From positions 806,001 through 870,000 of the forward strand of contig NZ_JADG01000004.1 of assembly GCF_000518265.1 (NCBI RefSeq): DNA of 64,000 nucleotides, in the 5' to 3' direction. Positions 31,199 to 39,495 of the stretch are shown one piece after another. The position numbers and the translations under genes are program-made. This DNA comes from Actinomadura oligospora ATCC 43269 (lineage in GTDB: Bacteria; Actinomycetota; Actinomycetes; Streptosporangiales; Streptosporangiaceae). The number at the start of each line of letters is the position of its first letter. The stretch's first letter is position 1. Below the pieces are notes generated by a model. That model saw nothing but the letters and a program-made list of their open reading frames with translations. It was not told the DNA's origin and ran no database searches.

Positions 31199-33895
31199 TC
31201 AGGCACCGCCCCGGACGTCGGCGAGGACACCGGCCAGCTCGTCCGGCTTCACCAGAACGTCGCGCGCCTTGGACCCCTCGCTCGGTCCCACGATGCTGCG
31301 GCTCTCCATCAGGTCCATCAGGCGGCCCGCCTTGGCGAACCCGACCCGCAGCTTGCGCTGGAGCATGGACGTCGACCCGAACTGCGTGGTCACGACGAGC
31401 TCGACGGCCTGGACGAGCAGGTCCATGTCGTCGCCGATCTCCTCGTCGATCTCCTTCTTCGGGCCCGCCGCGGCGGCGACGTCCTCGCGGTACACCGCCT
31501 CCATCTGGGCCTTGCAGTGCTCGACGACCGCGTGGATCTCCTTCTCGGCGACGTACGCGTTCTGCAGCCGCATCGGCTTGCTCGCGCCCATCGGCAGGAA
31601 CAGCGCGTCGCCCTGGCCGACCAGCTTCTCCGCGCCGGGCTGGTCGAGGATGACCCGGCTGTCGGCGAGCGAGGACGTCGCGAACGCCAGCCGGGACGGC
31701 ACGTTGGCCTTGATCAGGCCGGTCACCACGTCCACCGAGGGCCGCTGCGTCGCCAGCACCAGGTGGATCCCGGCGGCACGGGCCAACTGGGTGATCCGGA
31801 CGACCGAGTCCTCGACGTCGCGGGGGGCGACCATCATCAGGTCGGCCAGCTCGTCGACGATCACCAGCATGTACGGGTAGGGCGTGTAGACCCGCTCGCT
31901 GCCGGGCGGCGCGGTGAGCTTGCCCGCGCGGACCGCCTTGTTGAAGTCGTCCACGTGCCGGAACCCGGAGGCGGCGAGGTCGTCGTAGCGGCGGTCCATC
32001 TCGCCGACCACCCAGTCCAGGGCCTCGGCGGCCTTCTTGGGGTTGGTGATGATCGGCGTGATCAGGTGCGGGATGCCCTGGTACATGGTCAGCTCGACCC
32101 GCTTGGGGTCGACCAGGATCATCCGGACCTCGTCCGGCGTGGCCCGCATCATGACCGAGGTGATCAGGCCGTTGATGCAGGTCGACTTGCCCGCGCCGGT
32201 CGCGCCCGCGATGAGGATGTGCGGCATCTTCGCCAGGTTCGCCACCACCGTGCGGCCCTCGACGTCCTTGCCGAGGCCGACGACCATCGGGTGGTGCTCG
32301 TTGGTCGCGGCGGGCGAGCGCAGCACGTCGCCGAGGCTGACGATGTCCTTGTCCACGTTCGGGATCTCGACCCCGATCGCCGACTTGCCGGGGATCGGGG
32401 AGATGATCCGGACATCGGCGGACTTGACCGCGTAGGCGATGTTCTTGGTCAGCGCGGTGATCTTCTCGACCTTCACCGCCGGGCCGAGCTCGATCTCGTA
32501 CCGGGTGATCGTCGGGCCCCGGGTGAACCCGGTGACCTGCGCGTCGATGTTGAACTGCTCGAGCACCTCGGTGAGCGAGGCGACCACGGTGTCGTTGGCC
32601 TTGGTGCGCGGCTTGGCGACGCTGCCAGGCCGGAGCGTCGCCGGGTCGGGCAGCTCGTAGATCTCACCGGACGACGACAGCGGCAGTTGCTCGGTGCGGG
32701 ACGGCGCGGGCGTCGGATCCGGGACGTCGCGATCGTCCGGGGGCGTGTCGGACCGGTACTCGGCGGGGACGTCGTCCTCGGGGAGCGGCGGAGGCGGGAC
32801 GTCGCCGTCGGCGGGCGCTTCGGCGCCGAGCGGATCCGGGCCGAACAGGTCGTCGGCGAGGTCGCCGCTCTTGCGGGCCTTCTCCTTCTTGGCGGGCGCG
32901 TCGTCCAGGACGGGCGTGTCGTAGGGCCGGGAGTGCTCCCCGACCTCGAGCCCGTCCTCCTCCTCGTCCTTCTTCTTGCGGCGGCGCTTGGGCTTGGCGT
33001 CCTCGTCGGCGGTCTCGTCCGGACGCTCCGGACGGCCCTGCAGCGTCGCGATCGCCCACAGCTCGGCCAGCCGGTCCGGGACGCGGGCGATCGGCGTCGC
33101 GGTCACCACCAGGAGCCCGAACGCCGAGAGGAGCAGCAGCAGCGGAACGGCCACCCACGCCGACAGCGTCGCCCGCAGCGGCGCGGCGACCAGCCAGCCG
33201 ACCACGCCGCCCGCGCCGCGCACCCCGGCCATGTCGTTCGCGGGGGCGGGGTGGCCGGACGCGATGTGGACGATGCCGAGCACGCCGACGCCGAGCGCCG
33301 TCATGCCGATGACGACGCGTCCGGTGTCCTCGTTGTGCTCGGGGTGGCGCAGCGTCCGCCAGGCGAGGACGGCGAGCACCACGGGCAGCGCCATGGCGAG
33401 CACGCCGAGCGCGCCGCGCACCACCCGCTCGATCGCCACCGTGACGACGCCCTCGGGCGTCCACCACAGCACCGAGGCCAGCACGATCGCGGCGCCGAGC
33501 AGCGCGAGCCCGAGCCCGTCGCGGCGGTGCTCCTCGTTCAAGTCACGCGCTCCGTTCCCATAGGCGCGGAAGACCGACCCGACCGCCACGGCGGCCAGAT
33601 GGTAGAGCTTGAACAGGAGCTTGAACAGTCCGAGCACGAGCTGGGGGATCGGATCCGGCTGGCTGGGCTGCTGTTTGCGCGACTGACCACGCCCCTTGCC
33701 GCCCTGACCGGACTTGCGCGCCGCGGGCGCCCTGCCACCGGAACCCTTGCCGCCGGACCCCTTGCCGGTGGAAGGCCTGCCGCCCTGCGACCTGGCGCCG
33801 GACGACCGTCCCGACCCGCCCGCGGATCCGCCGCCGCCCCCGGAACGCGAGGACGACGACGCGGTCTTCGCTCCCCCGGACGGACGTGTGGCCAT
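31199..33895 (-). CDS. ftsK: DNA translocase FtsK/SpoIIIE
   Basis: An 898-aa septal DNA pump that clears chromosomes from the closing septum or sporulation septa. From ATG 33895 (MATRPSGGAK) come a Ser/Gly/Lys-rich N-terminus, four TM helices (about residues 115-290), an acidic/Pro-rich linker with a KPKRRRKKKDEEE patch, then the RecA-like motor with Walker A GATGAGKST near residue 560, and a C-terminal gamma winged helix (MLQRKLRVGFAKAGRLMDLM) that reads KOPS-type sequences. It is typical in size for actinobacterial FtsK. It sits between RNase J and the RodZ-like gene. Confidence 0.96.
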   Translation of the reverse strand: MATRPSGGAKTASSSSRSGGGGGSAGGSGRSSGARSQGGRPSTGKGSGGKGSGGRAPAARKSGQGGKGRGQSRKQQPSQPDPIPQLVLGLFKLLFKLYHLAAVAVGSVFRAYGNGARDLNEEHRRDGLGLALLGAAIVLASVLWWTPEGVVTVAIERVVRGALGVLAMALPVVLAVLAWRTLRHPEHNEDTGRVVIGMTALGVGVLGIVHIASGHPAPANDMAGVRGAGGVVGWLVAAPLRATLSAWVAVPLLLLLSAFGLLVVTATPIARVPDRLAELWAIATLQGRPERPDETADEDAKPKRRRKKKDEEEDGLEVGEHSRPYDTPVLDDAPAKKEKARKSGDLADDLFGPDPLGAEAPADGDVPPPPLPEDDVPAEYRSDTPPDDRDVPDPTPAPSRTEQLPLSSSGEIYELPDPATLRPGSVAKPRTKANDTVVASLTEVLEQFNIDAQVTGFTRGPTITRYEIELGPAVKVEKITALTKNIAYAVKSADVRIISPIPGKSAIGVEIPNVDKDIVSLGDVLRSPAATNEHHPMVVGLGKDVEGRTVVANLAKMPHILIAGATGAGKSTCINGLITSVMMRATPDEVRMILVDPKRVELTMYQGIPHLITPIITNPKKAAEALDWVVGEMDRRYDDLAASGFRHVDDFNKAVRAGKLTAPPGSERVYTPYPYMLVIVDELADLMMVAPRDVEDSVVRITQLARAAGIHLVLATQRPSVDVVTGLIKANVPSRLAFATSSLADSRVILDQPGAEKLVGQGDALFLPMGASKPMRLQNAYVAEKEIHAVVEHCKAQMEAVYREDVAAAAGPKKEIDEEIGDDMDLLVQAVELVVTTQFGSTSMLQRKLRVGFAKAGRLMDLMESRSIVGPSEGSKARDVLVKPDELAGVLADVRGGA

Positions 33896-34014
33896 GGTGC
33901 AGAGATTAACCAAGTCCGACCGGCGTTCCCAGGATCGCACCGGCGTGTCAGTGCGACCCACGCAAACCCGATATGTCCCAGCGGACGGGAGCGCCCCGGG
34001 AGGAGGCGGATACG

Positions 34015-34053
34015 CGACGGCCCCGGACGGGCGGTGCCCGTCCGGGGCCGTCG
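34015..34053 (-). terminator. terminator downstream of RNase J gene
   Basis: A perfect 18-bp GC stem (34015-34032 with 34036-34053) has only a GGT loop. It starts 18 bp after the RNase J stop and separates the dapA-rnj unit from ftsK on the same strand. Confidence 0.75.
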
Positions 34054-34070
34054 GCGGCCTCGCCGGGTCG

Positions 34071-35759
34071 TCAGACCTCGACGACGACCGGGATGATCAT
34101 CGGGCGGCGGCGGTAGTTGTCGCTCACCCACTTGCCGACGGTGCGGCGGATGATCTGGTTGATCTGGTGGTGGTCGTTGACGCCGTTGGAGGCGGCGTCG
34201 CGCAGGGCGTCCTCGAGGCGATCGATGATCACGTCGAAGTCGGTGTAGACGATGCCCGCGCCGCGCGCGTGGATCTCCGGCCCCGCGACCAGCTTGCCGG
34301 TGCTGGAGTCGATCCCGACGACGATGGAGACGAACCCCTCCTCGCCGAGGATCCGCCGGTCCTTCAGCGAGGTCTCGGTGACCTCGCCGACCGACAGGCC
34401 GTCCACGTAGACGTACCCGGCCGGGACCGCGCCGACGATCTTGGCGAGGCCGTCCACCAGGTCGACCACCACGCCGTCCTCGGCGATGACGATGTTCTCG
34501 TCCGGGACGCCGGTCTGCGCGGCGAGCTTGGCGTGCGCCCGCAGGTGCCGCCACTCGCCGTGGATCGGCATGAAGTTGCCCGGCTTGGTCATGTTGAGGA
34601 CGTACAGCAGCTCGCCCGCCGAGGCGTGCCCCGACACGTGCACCAGGGCGTTGCCCTTGTGCACGACGCGGGCGCCCCACCGGGTCAGCCCGTTGATGAC
34701 CCGGTTGACCGAGGTCTCGTTGCCCGGGATCAGGGACGAGGCGAGCATGACGGTGTCGCGCTCGGTGATCCGGATCTGCTGGTGGTCGCGCGCGGCCATC
34801 CGGGACAGCGCCGACATCGGCTCGCCCTGCGACCCGGTGCAGATCAGCACCAGCTCGTCCGGCGGGACGGTGTCGAGGTCCCTGACGTCCACCATGATCT
34901 CGTCGGGGACGTCCAGGTAGCCGAGCTCGCGCGCGACGCCCATGTTGCGGACCATGGACCGGCCGACGAAGCAGACCTTGCGGCCGTTGGCGACGGCCGC
35001 GTCCAGGACCTGCTGGACGCGGTGCACGTGCGAGGCGAAGCAGGCGACGATGAGCCGCTCCTCCGCGGTGCGGAACACCTCGTCCACGACCGGGCCGATG
35101 GCCCGCTCGCTGGTGACGAAGCCGGGCACCTCGGCGTTGGTCGAGTCGGACATCAGCAGGTCGATGCCCTCGGCGCCGAGCCGGGCGAACCCGGGCAGGT
35201 CGGTCAGCCGTCCGTCCAACGGGAGCTGGTCCATCTTGAAGTCGCCGGTCGCCAGGACGAGCCCGGCGGGCGTCCGGACGGCGAGGGCGAGGGCGTCGGG
35301 GATGGAGTGGTTGACGGCGAGGAACTCGACGTCGAACGGCCCGTACCCGTGCCGGTCGCCCTCCCTGACCTCCCGGAGCACCGGCCTGATCTTGTGTTCC
35401 TGCAGCTTGGCGGCCAGCAGCGCGAGGGTCAGCCGGGAGCCGACCAGCGGGATGTCCGGCCGCTCGCGCAGCAGGTACGGGACGGCCCCGATGTGGTCCT
35501 CGTGGCCGTGCGTGAGGATGACCGCCTCGATGTCGTCCAGGCGGTCGCGGATGTAGTCGAAGTCGGGCAGGATCAGGTCGATCCCGGGCTGCTCCGTCTC
35601 CGGGAACAGCACGCCGCAGTCGACGACGAGCAGCCGTCCGGCGTGCTCGAACACCGTCATGTTGCGGCCGATCTCCCCCAGGCCGCCCAGCGCGACGATG
35701 CGCAGTCCTCCCGCCGCCAGCGGCGGCGGGCTCGACAGTTCAGGGTGAGGATGGCTCAC
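34071..35759 (-). CDS. rnj: ribonuclease J
   Basis: A 562-aa metallo-beta-lactamase/beta-CASP RNase with 5'-3' exo- and endonuclease activity in mRNA decay and rRNA maturation. The zinc motif HGHEDH is at residues 84-89, with further ligands in VNHSIPD and ATGDFKMD. The beta-CASP part has SDSTNAEVPG, and HVSGHAS and MPIHGEWRHL close the active site. ATG 35759 overlaps the dapA stop by four bases. Coupling of dapA and rnj is the standard actinobacterial arrangement. Confidence 0.96.
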   Translation of the reverse strand: MSHPHPELSSPPPLAAGGLRIVALGGLGEIGRNMTVFEHAGRLLVVDCGVLFPETEQPGIDLILPDFDYIRDRLDDIEAVILTHGHEDHIGAVPYLLRERPDIPLVGSRLTLALLAAKLQEHKIRPVLREVREGDRHGYGPFDVEFLAVNHSIPDALALAVRTPAGLVLATGDFKMDQLPLDGRLTDLPGFARLGAEGIDLLMSDSTNAEVPGFVTSERAIGPVVDEVFRTAEERLIVACFASHVHRVQQVLDAAVANGRKVCFVGRSMVRNMGVARELGYLDVPDEIMVDVRDLDTVPPDELVLICTGSQGEPMSALSRMAARDHQQIRITERDTVMLASSLIPGNETSVNRVINGLTRWGARVVHKGNALVHVSGHASAGELLYVLNMTKPGNFMPIHGEWRHLRAHAKLAAQTGVPDENIVIAEDGVVVDLVDGLAKIVGAVPAGYVYVDGLSVGEVTETSLKDRRILGEEGFVSIVVGIDSSTGKLVAGPEIHARGAGIVYTDFDVIIDRLEDALRDAASNGVNDHHQINQIIRRTVGKWVSDNYRRRPMIIPVVVEV

Positions 35760-36679
35760 CTAGCGACCTCCGGCACGTGCACTCCCCCAATCGTGAGGTC
35801 CTCTGCGAGGCGCGCTGCGAATTCGGAATCGGCCTCGGCCAACGGGGGTCGCAGCGCGCCACCCCCGGGCAGGCCCAACAGCTGCAGGGCGGCCTTGACG
35901 GCGATCGCGCCCTGGGTGCGGGTCATGATGGCGGTGACCACGGGCAGCAGGCGCCGGTGGATCTCCAGCGCGCGTCCGTGGTCTCCGGCCCGGTACGCGT
36001 CGATCATCTCATGCAGGTCGGCGCCGACGACATGTCCGACCACGCTGACGAACCCGGCGGCGCCCATGGCGAGCCAGGCGAGGTTCAGCGCGTCGTCGCC
36101 GGAGTAGAACACCAGGTCGGTGTTCGCCATGACCGCCGAGCCCGCGAACAGGTCGCCCTTGGCGTCCTTCACCGCGACGATCCGCGGGTGGTCCGCGAGC
36201 CGGATCAGCGTGTCGGTCGCGATCGGCACCCCGGCGCGGCCGGGGATGTCGTACAGCATCACGGGCAGGCCGGACGCGTCGGCGACCGCCCGGAAGTGCG
36301 CCAGCAGGCCGTCTTGAGGCGGCTTGTTGTAGTACGGGGTGACCACGAGCAGCGCGTCCGCGCCGGCGGCCTCGGCCTGCCGGGCCAGGCGGCGGCTGTG
36401 CTCGGTGTCGTTGGTGCCGGCACCCGCGACGACGGTGGCGCGGTCGCCCACGGCCTCGACCACGGTGCGCACCAGGCGCTCTTTCTCGGCGTCGCTGGTG
36501 GTGGGGGACTCTCCGGTGGTCCCGTTGACGACCAGGCCGTCATGGCGCTGCCGGTCGACCAGGTGGGTCGCCAGGCGGGCGGCGCCGTCGTAGTCGACTC
36601 CGCCGTCCGGCAGGAACGGCGTGACCATCGCGGTCAGCATCCGCCCGAACGGCGCGTCACTCGTTGTGCTGGGTGCCAT
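35756..36679 (-). CDS. dapA: 4-hydroxy-tetrahydrodipicolinate synthase
   Basis: A 307-aa class I aldolase that condenses pyruvate with aspartate semialdehyde, the first committed step to diaminopimelate and lysine. The Schiff-base lysine is Lys171 (IVAVKDAKGD), Tyr143 (YDIPGR) is the catalytic tyrosine, and GTTGE (53-57) binds the substrate. A perfect palindrome lies just upstream of ATG 36679, and no Shine-Dalgarno is visible, so the mRNA may be leaderless. The gene is coupled to rnj. The partner enzyme DapB is about 15 kb away. Confidence 0.96.
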   Translation of the reverse strand: MAPSTTSDAPFGRMLTAMVTPFLPDGGVDYDGAARLATHLVDRQRHDGLVVNGTTGESPTTSDAEKERLVRTVVEAVGDRATVVAGAGTNDTEHSRRLARQAEAAGADALLVVTPYYNKPPQDGLLAHFRAVADASGLPVMLYDIPGRAGVPIATDTLIRLADHPRIVAVKDAKGDLFAGSAVMANTDLVFYSGDDALNLAWLAMGAAGFVSVVGHVVGADLHEMIDAYRAGDHGRALEIHRRLLPVVTAIMTRTQGAIAVKAALQLLGLPGGGALRPPLAEADSEFAARLAEDLTIGGVHVPEVAR

Positions 36680-36684
36680 GCACC

Positions 36685-36698
36685 GAACGGTACCGTTC
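36685..36698. promoter_or_regulatory. 14-bp palindrome at the dapA start
   Basis: GAACGGTACCGTTC is a perfect palindrome ending 6 bp before the dapA ATG (minus strand). TACCGT inside it would serve as a -10 box giving a start at or near the ATG. A repressor bound here would cover the transcription start. Confidence 0.5.
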
Positions 36699-36736
36699 CG
36701 GCCAGGCGACTCGGACCCTCAGGTGCCCCTCACGAC

Positions 36737-36790
36737 AGGAGAAGCCGCCCGCCACACGCTCGGGGGTACGCGTGGTGGGCGGCCTCTCCT
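36737..36790 (-). terminator. terminator between 71-aa gene and dapA
   Basis: A long imperfect stem pairs 36737-36759 (AGGAGAAGCCGCCCGCC...) with 36770-36790 (...GGTGGGCGGCCTCTCCT), with a few mismatches and a short loop. It lies between the small gene ending at 36827 and the dapA start, both on the minus strand. Confidence 0.65.
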
Positions 36791-36826
36791 CTCCACATCG
36801 CGGCACGCAAATGCCGCGTTACGGGG

Positions 36827-37042
36827 TCAGTCCGACCAAACGCGTCCTCGTCCGGCGAGTTCGCGCGCACCGAGTTCCCGCAGTCGATGACGGAGCTCCT
36901 CGACGCTCGCCGCCCGGACGAGGTCGTTGCCGCGGACGGCCCACCACCGGCCGGATCCACCCCGGCCGAAGTGCCACCCGTCGAACTCGGAGGTCAGCTG
37001 GACCAGCCGGTCGCCGTCGCGCGGGGTGTGCTTGTCACTCAT
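36827..37042 (-). CDS. small hypothetical protein (71 aa)
   Basis: Starts at ATG 37042 (MSDKHTPRDG) after a GTGGGG site; an in-frame GTG at 37054 would add four residues. The protein is soluble and contains FDGWHFGRGGSGRWWAVRG followed by an amphipathic helix VEELRHRLRELGA. The Trp/Gly-rich beta part and the terminal helix look like a conserved small actinobacterial family, but I cannot name it. A terminator follows. Function unknown. Confidence 0.7.
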   Translation of the reverse strand: MSDKHTPRDGDRLVQLTSEFDGWHFGRGGSGRWWAVRGNDLVRAASVEELRHRLRELGARELAGRGRVWSD

Positions 37043-37172
37043 CGGCGTCCCCACTTTCCGTCACCATCCGCCAGTAGGGCGATACGCACGATGACTACCC
37101 CTGGGACGCCGCCCTATCCAGGGGTTCTCACCTGCGGGAACCGGCGTTTGGGAACGTGGTCGCCGGGGTGGC

Positions 37173-38198
37173 TCAAGCGTCTACTTTCCCTTTCCCCGGC
37201 GTAAGCCAGCTCTCCCTGTAACGCGCCCACTCGTCGGGGCTCGTCGTCCAGTCCGCGTAGACGCCGACCCCGAACGGACGGCGCGGGGCCCGGGGCAGGT
37301 CGTCCACCCCGCGCCGGACGCCGCGCAGCGCGACCTCGAGGTTCTCCGCCCAGTCCGTCACCGGCCGGTACGTCGGGACGCCCATGAACACCGTCGTCCG
37401 GTCGCCGATCAGGCGCAGGACCCGCTCGGTGTGGCGCGCGAAGTGCCAGCCGGCGAGGGCCTGGGTGGGCATCTCGGTGTCGTAGGTCATGATCGCGACC
37501 TGGTCGGCCAGGTCGGCGACGTCCCGCAGGAACCTCTCGGTCGGACGCGGAGGGTAGTGGGCGGTGCCGGTACGAGGGGCCAGCGCCTTGAACACCGGCT
37601 GGAGGCCGTCCGCAAGCGGCGGCTGTTCGAGGGCCGTCGAGACGAGCCGTCCACGGGCGTGGGTCAGGTCGCGCGTGCGCGCGAGGAGCCGCAGGAAGGC
37701 GGTGTCGTCCGGGTAGATCGGCTCGAAGTCGTAGTGGATCCCCGCGAATCCGAGGTCGAGGAGCGCGGCGTCGGTCTGGAGGATCCGCTCCTGCACGCGC
37801 GCGTCGCCGATCTCGATGACGCCGTGCCCCTCGACCATCCGGATCTGCCCGAGGTACGCCTGCGCCCGGACGTCCGGCGCGTACTTCTTCAGCGCCTTGA
37901 GCAGGGCGGGAGCGTTCATGTACTTCTCCGGCGGGATCGTCCCGTCGGCCTCGAAGGGGCCCGCGTGGAAGTACACGTCGGTGATCCGGTTCTCGCGCAA
38001 CAGCTGCGCGAACGCCTGGTACTCGGTGTCGGTGTGCGTCTCGCCGACCCACTGGTGCCGGGCCCACAGGGCGTTCGTCCCGGTTCCGGGCGCTTCGGGC
38101 TCGTCCTGCCACCAGGCCCAGGCCCCCGCCCCGGCCAGCAGGACCAGCCCGAGGGCATAGGCCGCACACCACCCCGTCCACCGCAAGATCCGCCGCAT
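37173..38198 (-). CDS. membrane-anchored GH18-like protein
   Basis: A 341-aa protein from ATG 38198 (MRRILRWTGW), with GGGCGGA just upstream. An N-terminal TM anchor (about 10-30) precedes an extracellular TIM-barrel-like domain. The segment LGFAGIHYDFEPI (149-161) matches the GH18 catalytic strand (DxxDxDxE), with Glu159 as the likely acid; later IMTYDTEMP fits the barrel strand that positions a catalytic Tyr. True chitinase activity is uncertain because the first Asp of the motif is replaced (GIHYDFE). It could act on cell-wall or exogenous polysaccharide. Confidence 0.65.
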   Translation of the reverse strand: MRRILRWTGWCAAYALGLVLLAGAGAWAWWQDEPEAPGTGTNALWARHQWVGETHTDTEYQAFAQLLRENRITDVYFHAGPFEADGTIPPEKYMNAPALLKALKKYAPDVRAQAYLGQIRMVEGHGVIEIGDARVQERILQTDAALLDLGFAGIHYDFEPIYPDDTAFLRLLARTRDLTHARGRLVSTALEQPPLADGLQPVFKALAPRTGTAHYPPRPTERFLRDVADLADQVAIMTYDTEMPTQALAGWHFARHTERVLRLIGDRTTVFMGVPTYRPVTDWAENLEVALRGVRRGVDDLPRAPRRPFGVGVYADWTTSPDEWARYRESWLTPGKGKVDA

Positions 38199-38310
38199 TC
38201 CGCCCATCATTCCCGATGGGTGGACGACACGCCGCGCCGCTCCCGCCAAGATCCAGTGACCGGGTGCACACTTCTGGTAGGCGATCGACTCCGAGAAGGA
38301 GGCGCAGGCC

Positions 38311-38499
38311 ATGTCCACACGACCGAAACGTCGGAGTCGCGCCCGAGCGCCCCGCCCCCTGCTCACCACCAGAACCCTGCTCATCCTGGCCCTGGCGGCG
38401 GGCGCGGCGGGCATCGCCGCGGCCTTCCCCGACACCGCGGTCCCGCTGACCCTGGCCGCCACGGTCGTCGCGCTGCTCGCCCAGATCGTCCGCGACTAA
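38311..38499 (+). CDS. small membrane protein (62 aa)
   Basis: ATG 38311 follows a near-perfect AAGGAGG site. The 62-aa product has a strongly basic N-terminus (MSTRPKRRSRARAPR) and two hydrophobic stretches (about 20-38 and 45-60), so one or two TM helices. No known domain. It is divergent from the GH18-like gene. The strong ribosome-binding site is the main support. Confidence 0.6.
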   Translation: MSTRPKRRSRARAPRPLLTTRTLLILALAAGAAGIAAAFPDTAVPLTLAATVVALLAQIVRD

Positions 38500-38514
38500 C
38501 CGGAGCGTGTGCGA

Positions 38515-39483
38515 CTAACCGGAACGTCCCAGGTCGTGGACCGGCAGGGGCCGCTGTCCGACGCGCGCGCGCTGGGTCAGGGCCACGCAGACCAGGACCA
38601 CGACGGCGGTCAGGCCGGTCATGGCATCCACGGACTCGCTCAGCAGCAGGGCCGACCAGACCAGGTTCATGACCGGCTGGGCGAGCTGCACCTGGCTGGC
38701 GCGGGCGATCCCGGCGCGTCCGAGGCCCGCATACCAGGCGAAGAAGCCCAGGTAGGCGGAGAACAACGAGACGTAGGCGAACCCACCGACCGAATCGCCC
38801 GTCCAACGCGGCTCGGTGGTCGCGAGGAGCCAGGCAGTCACAGGAACGGAGACGGGCGCGGCGAGGACGAGGCCCCAGGAGATCACGCGCCAGCCCGGCA
38901 TCTCGCGGGCGAGGCGTCCACCCTCGCAGTAGCCGATCGCGGCGGCGAGGAGCGCTCCGAACAGCAGGAGGTCGGCGGCGGTGACGTGACCTCCCGCCCG
39001 GCCGAGCGCGAAAGCGGTGATGGCCACAAGGCCGGTAGCACTCGCCGCCCAGAACGCCGGGGAGGGCCGCTCCCCCGCGCGCACGACGGCGGCGACGGCG
39101 GTCGCGGCCGGCAGCAACCCGATCACCACGGCCGCGTGCGCCGATGACGATCCGTGGTCGAGCGCCAGAGTGCTCAGCATCGGAAACCCGAACACGACCC
39201 CTCCGGCGACCGCGATCAGCGCGGGAACCTGCCGTGCCGTCGGCAACCATCGCTGTGGCGTGTCGCCCTTGCCCGCCTTCCAGCGGACGAAGAGGAGGGC
39301 AAGGGCGGCGAGGACGGCGGCCACTCCGGAACGTCCGATGCCGATGAGGTACGGGTCGAGCCCCCGGAGCGCGAAGGCCGTGCTGGGGAGGGTTCCCGAA
39401 AAGGTCAGAACGCCGAGGGCGGCGAGGCCGAGCCCGCCGACCGCTACCGGCCTGTCATGAGTAGCGCTATCCTTGTTCTTCAT
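38515..39483 (-). CDS. EamA/DMT-family transporter
   Basis: A 322-aa membrane protein with ten hydrophobic helices in two EamA repeats, of the RhaT/YdcZ drug-metabolite transporter type; probably an exporter of an amino acid or other metabolite. ATG 39483 overlaps the ATG of the divergent mocR-type gene within a single CATG. Its -10 box TATCCT would produce a leaderless mRNA. MocR regulators often control the transporter beside them, so the pair is probably a regulatory unit. Confidence 0.9.
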   Translation of the reverse strand: MKNKDSATHDRPVAVGGLGLAALGVLTFSGTLPSTAFALRGLDPYLIGIGRSGVAAVLAALALLFVRWKAGKGDTPQRWLPTARQVPALIAVAGGVVFGFPMLSTLALDHGSSSAHAAVVIGLLPAATAVAAVVRAGERPSPAFWAASATGLVAITAFALGRAGGHVTAADLLLFGALLAAAIGYCEGGRLAREMPGWRVISWGLVLAAPVSVPVTAWLLATTEPRWTGDSVGGFAYVSLFSAYLGFFAWYAGLGRAGIARASQVQLAQPVMNLVWSALLLSESVDAMTGLTAVVVLVCVALTQRARVGQRPLPVHDLGRSG

Positions 39484-39495
39484 GTACCAGGATAG
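39467..39495. promoter_or_regulatory. shared divergent leaderless promoter with inverted repeat
   Basis: CTATCCT (39467-39473) and AGGATAG (39489-39495) form an inverted repeat around the CATG (39481-39484) in which both divergent start codons lie. TATCCT can act as the -10 box for each direction, ending 8 nt before the plus ATG (39482) and 5 nt before the minus ATG (39483). Neither gene therefore has room for a 5' UTR or Shine-Dalgarno. Confidence 0.7.

Noticed and set aside
30785..34096. 1103-codon plus-strand frame across ftsK and its upstream region
   Set aside because: It is antisense to ftsK and has low-complexity composition with no domain; a GC-driven shadow.
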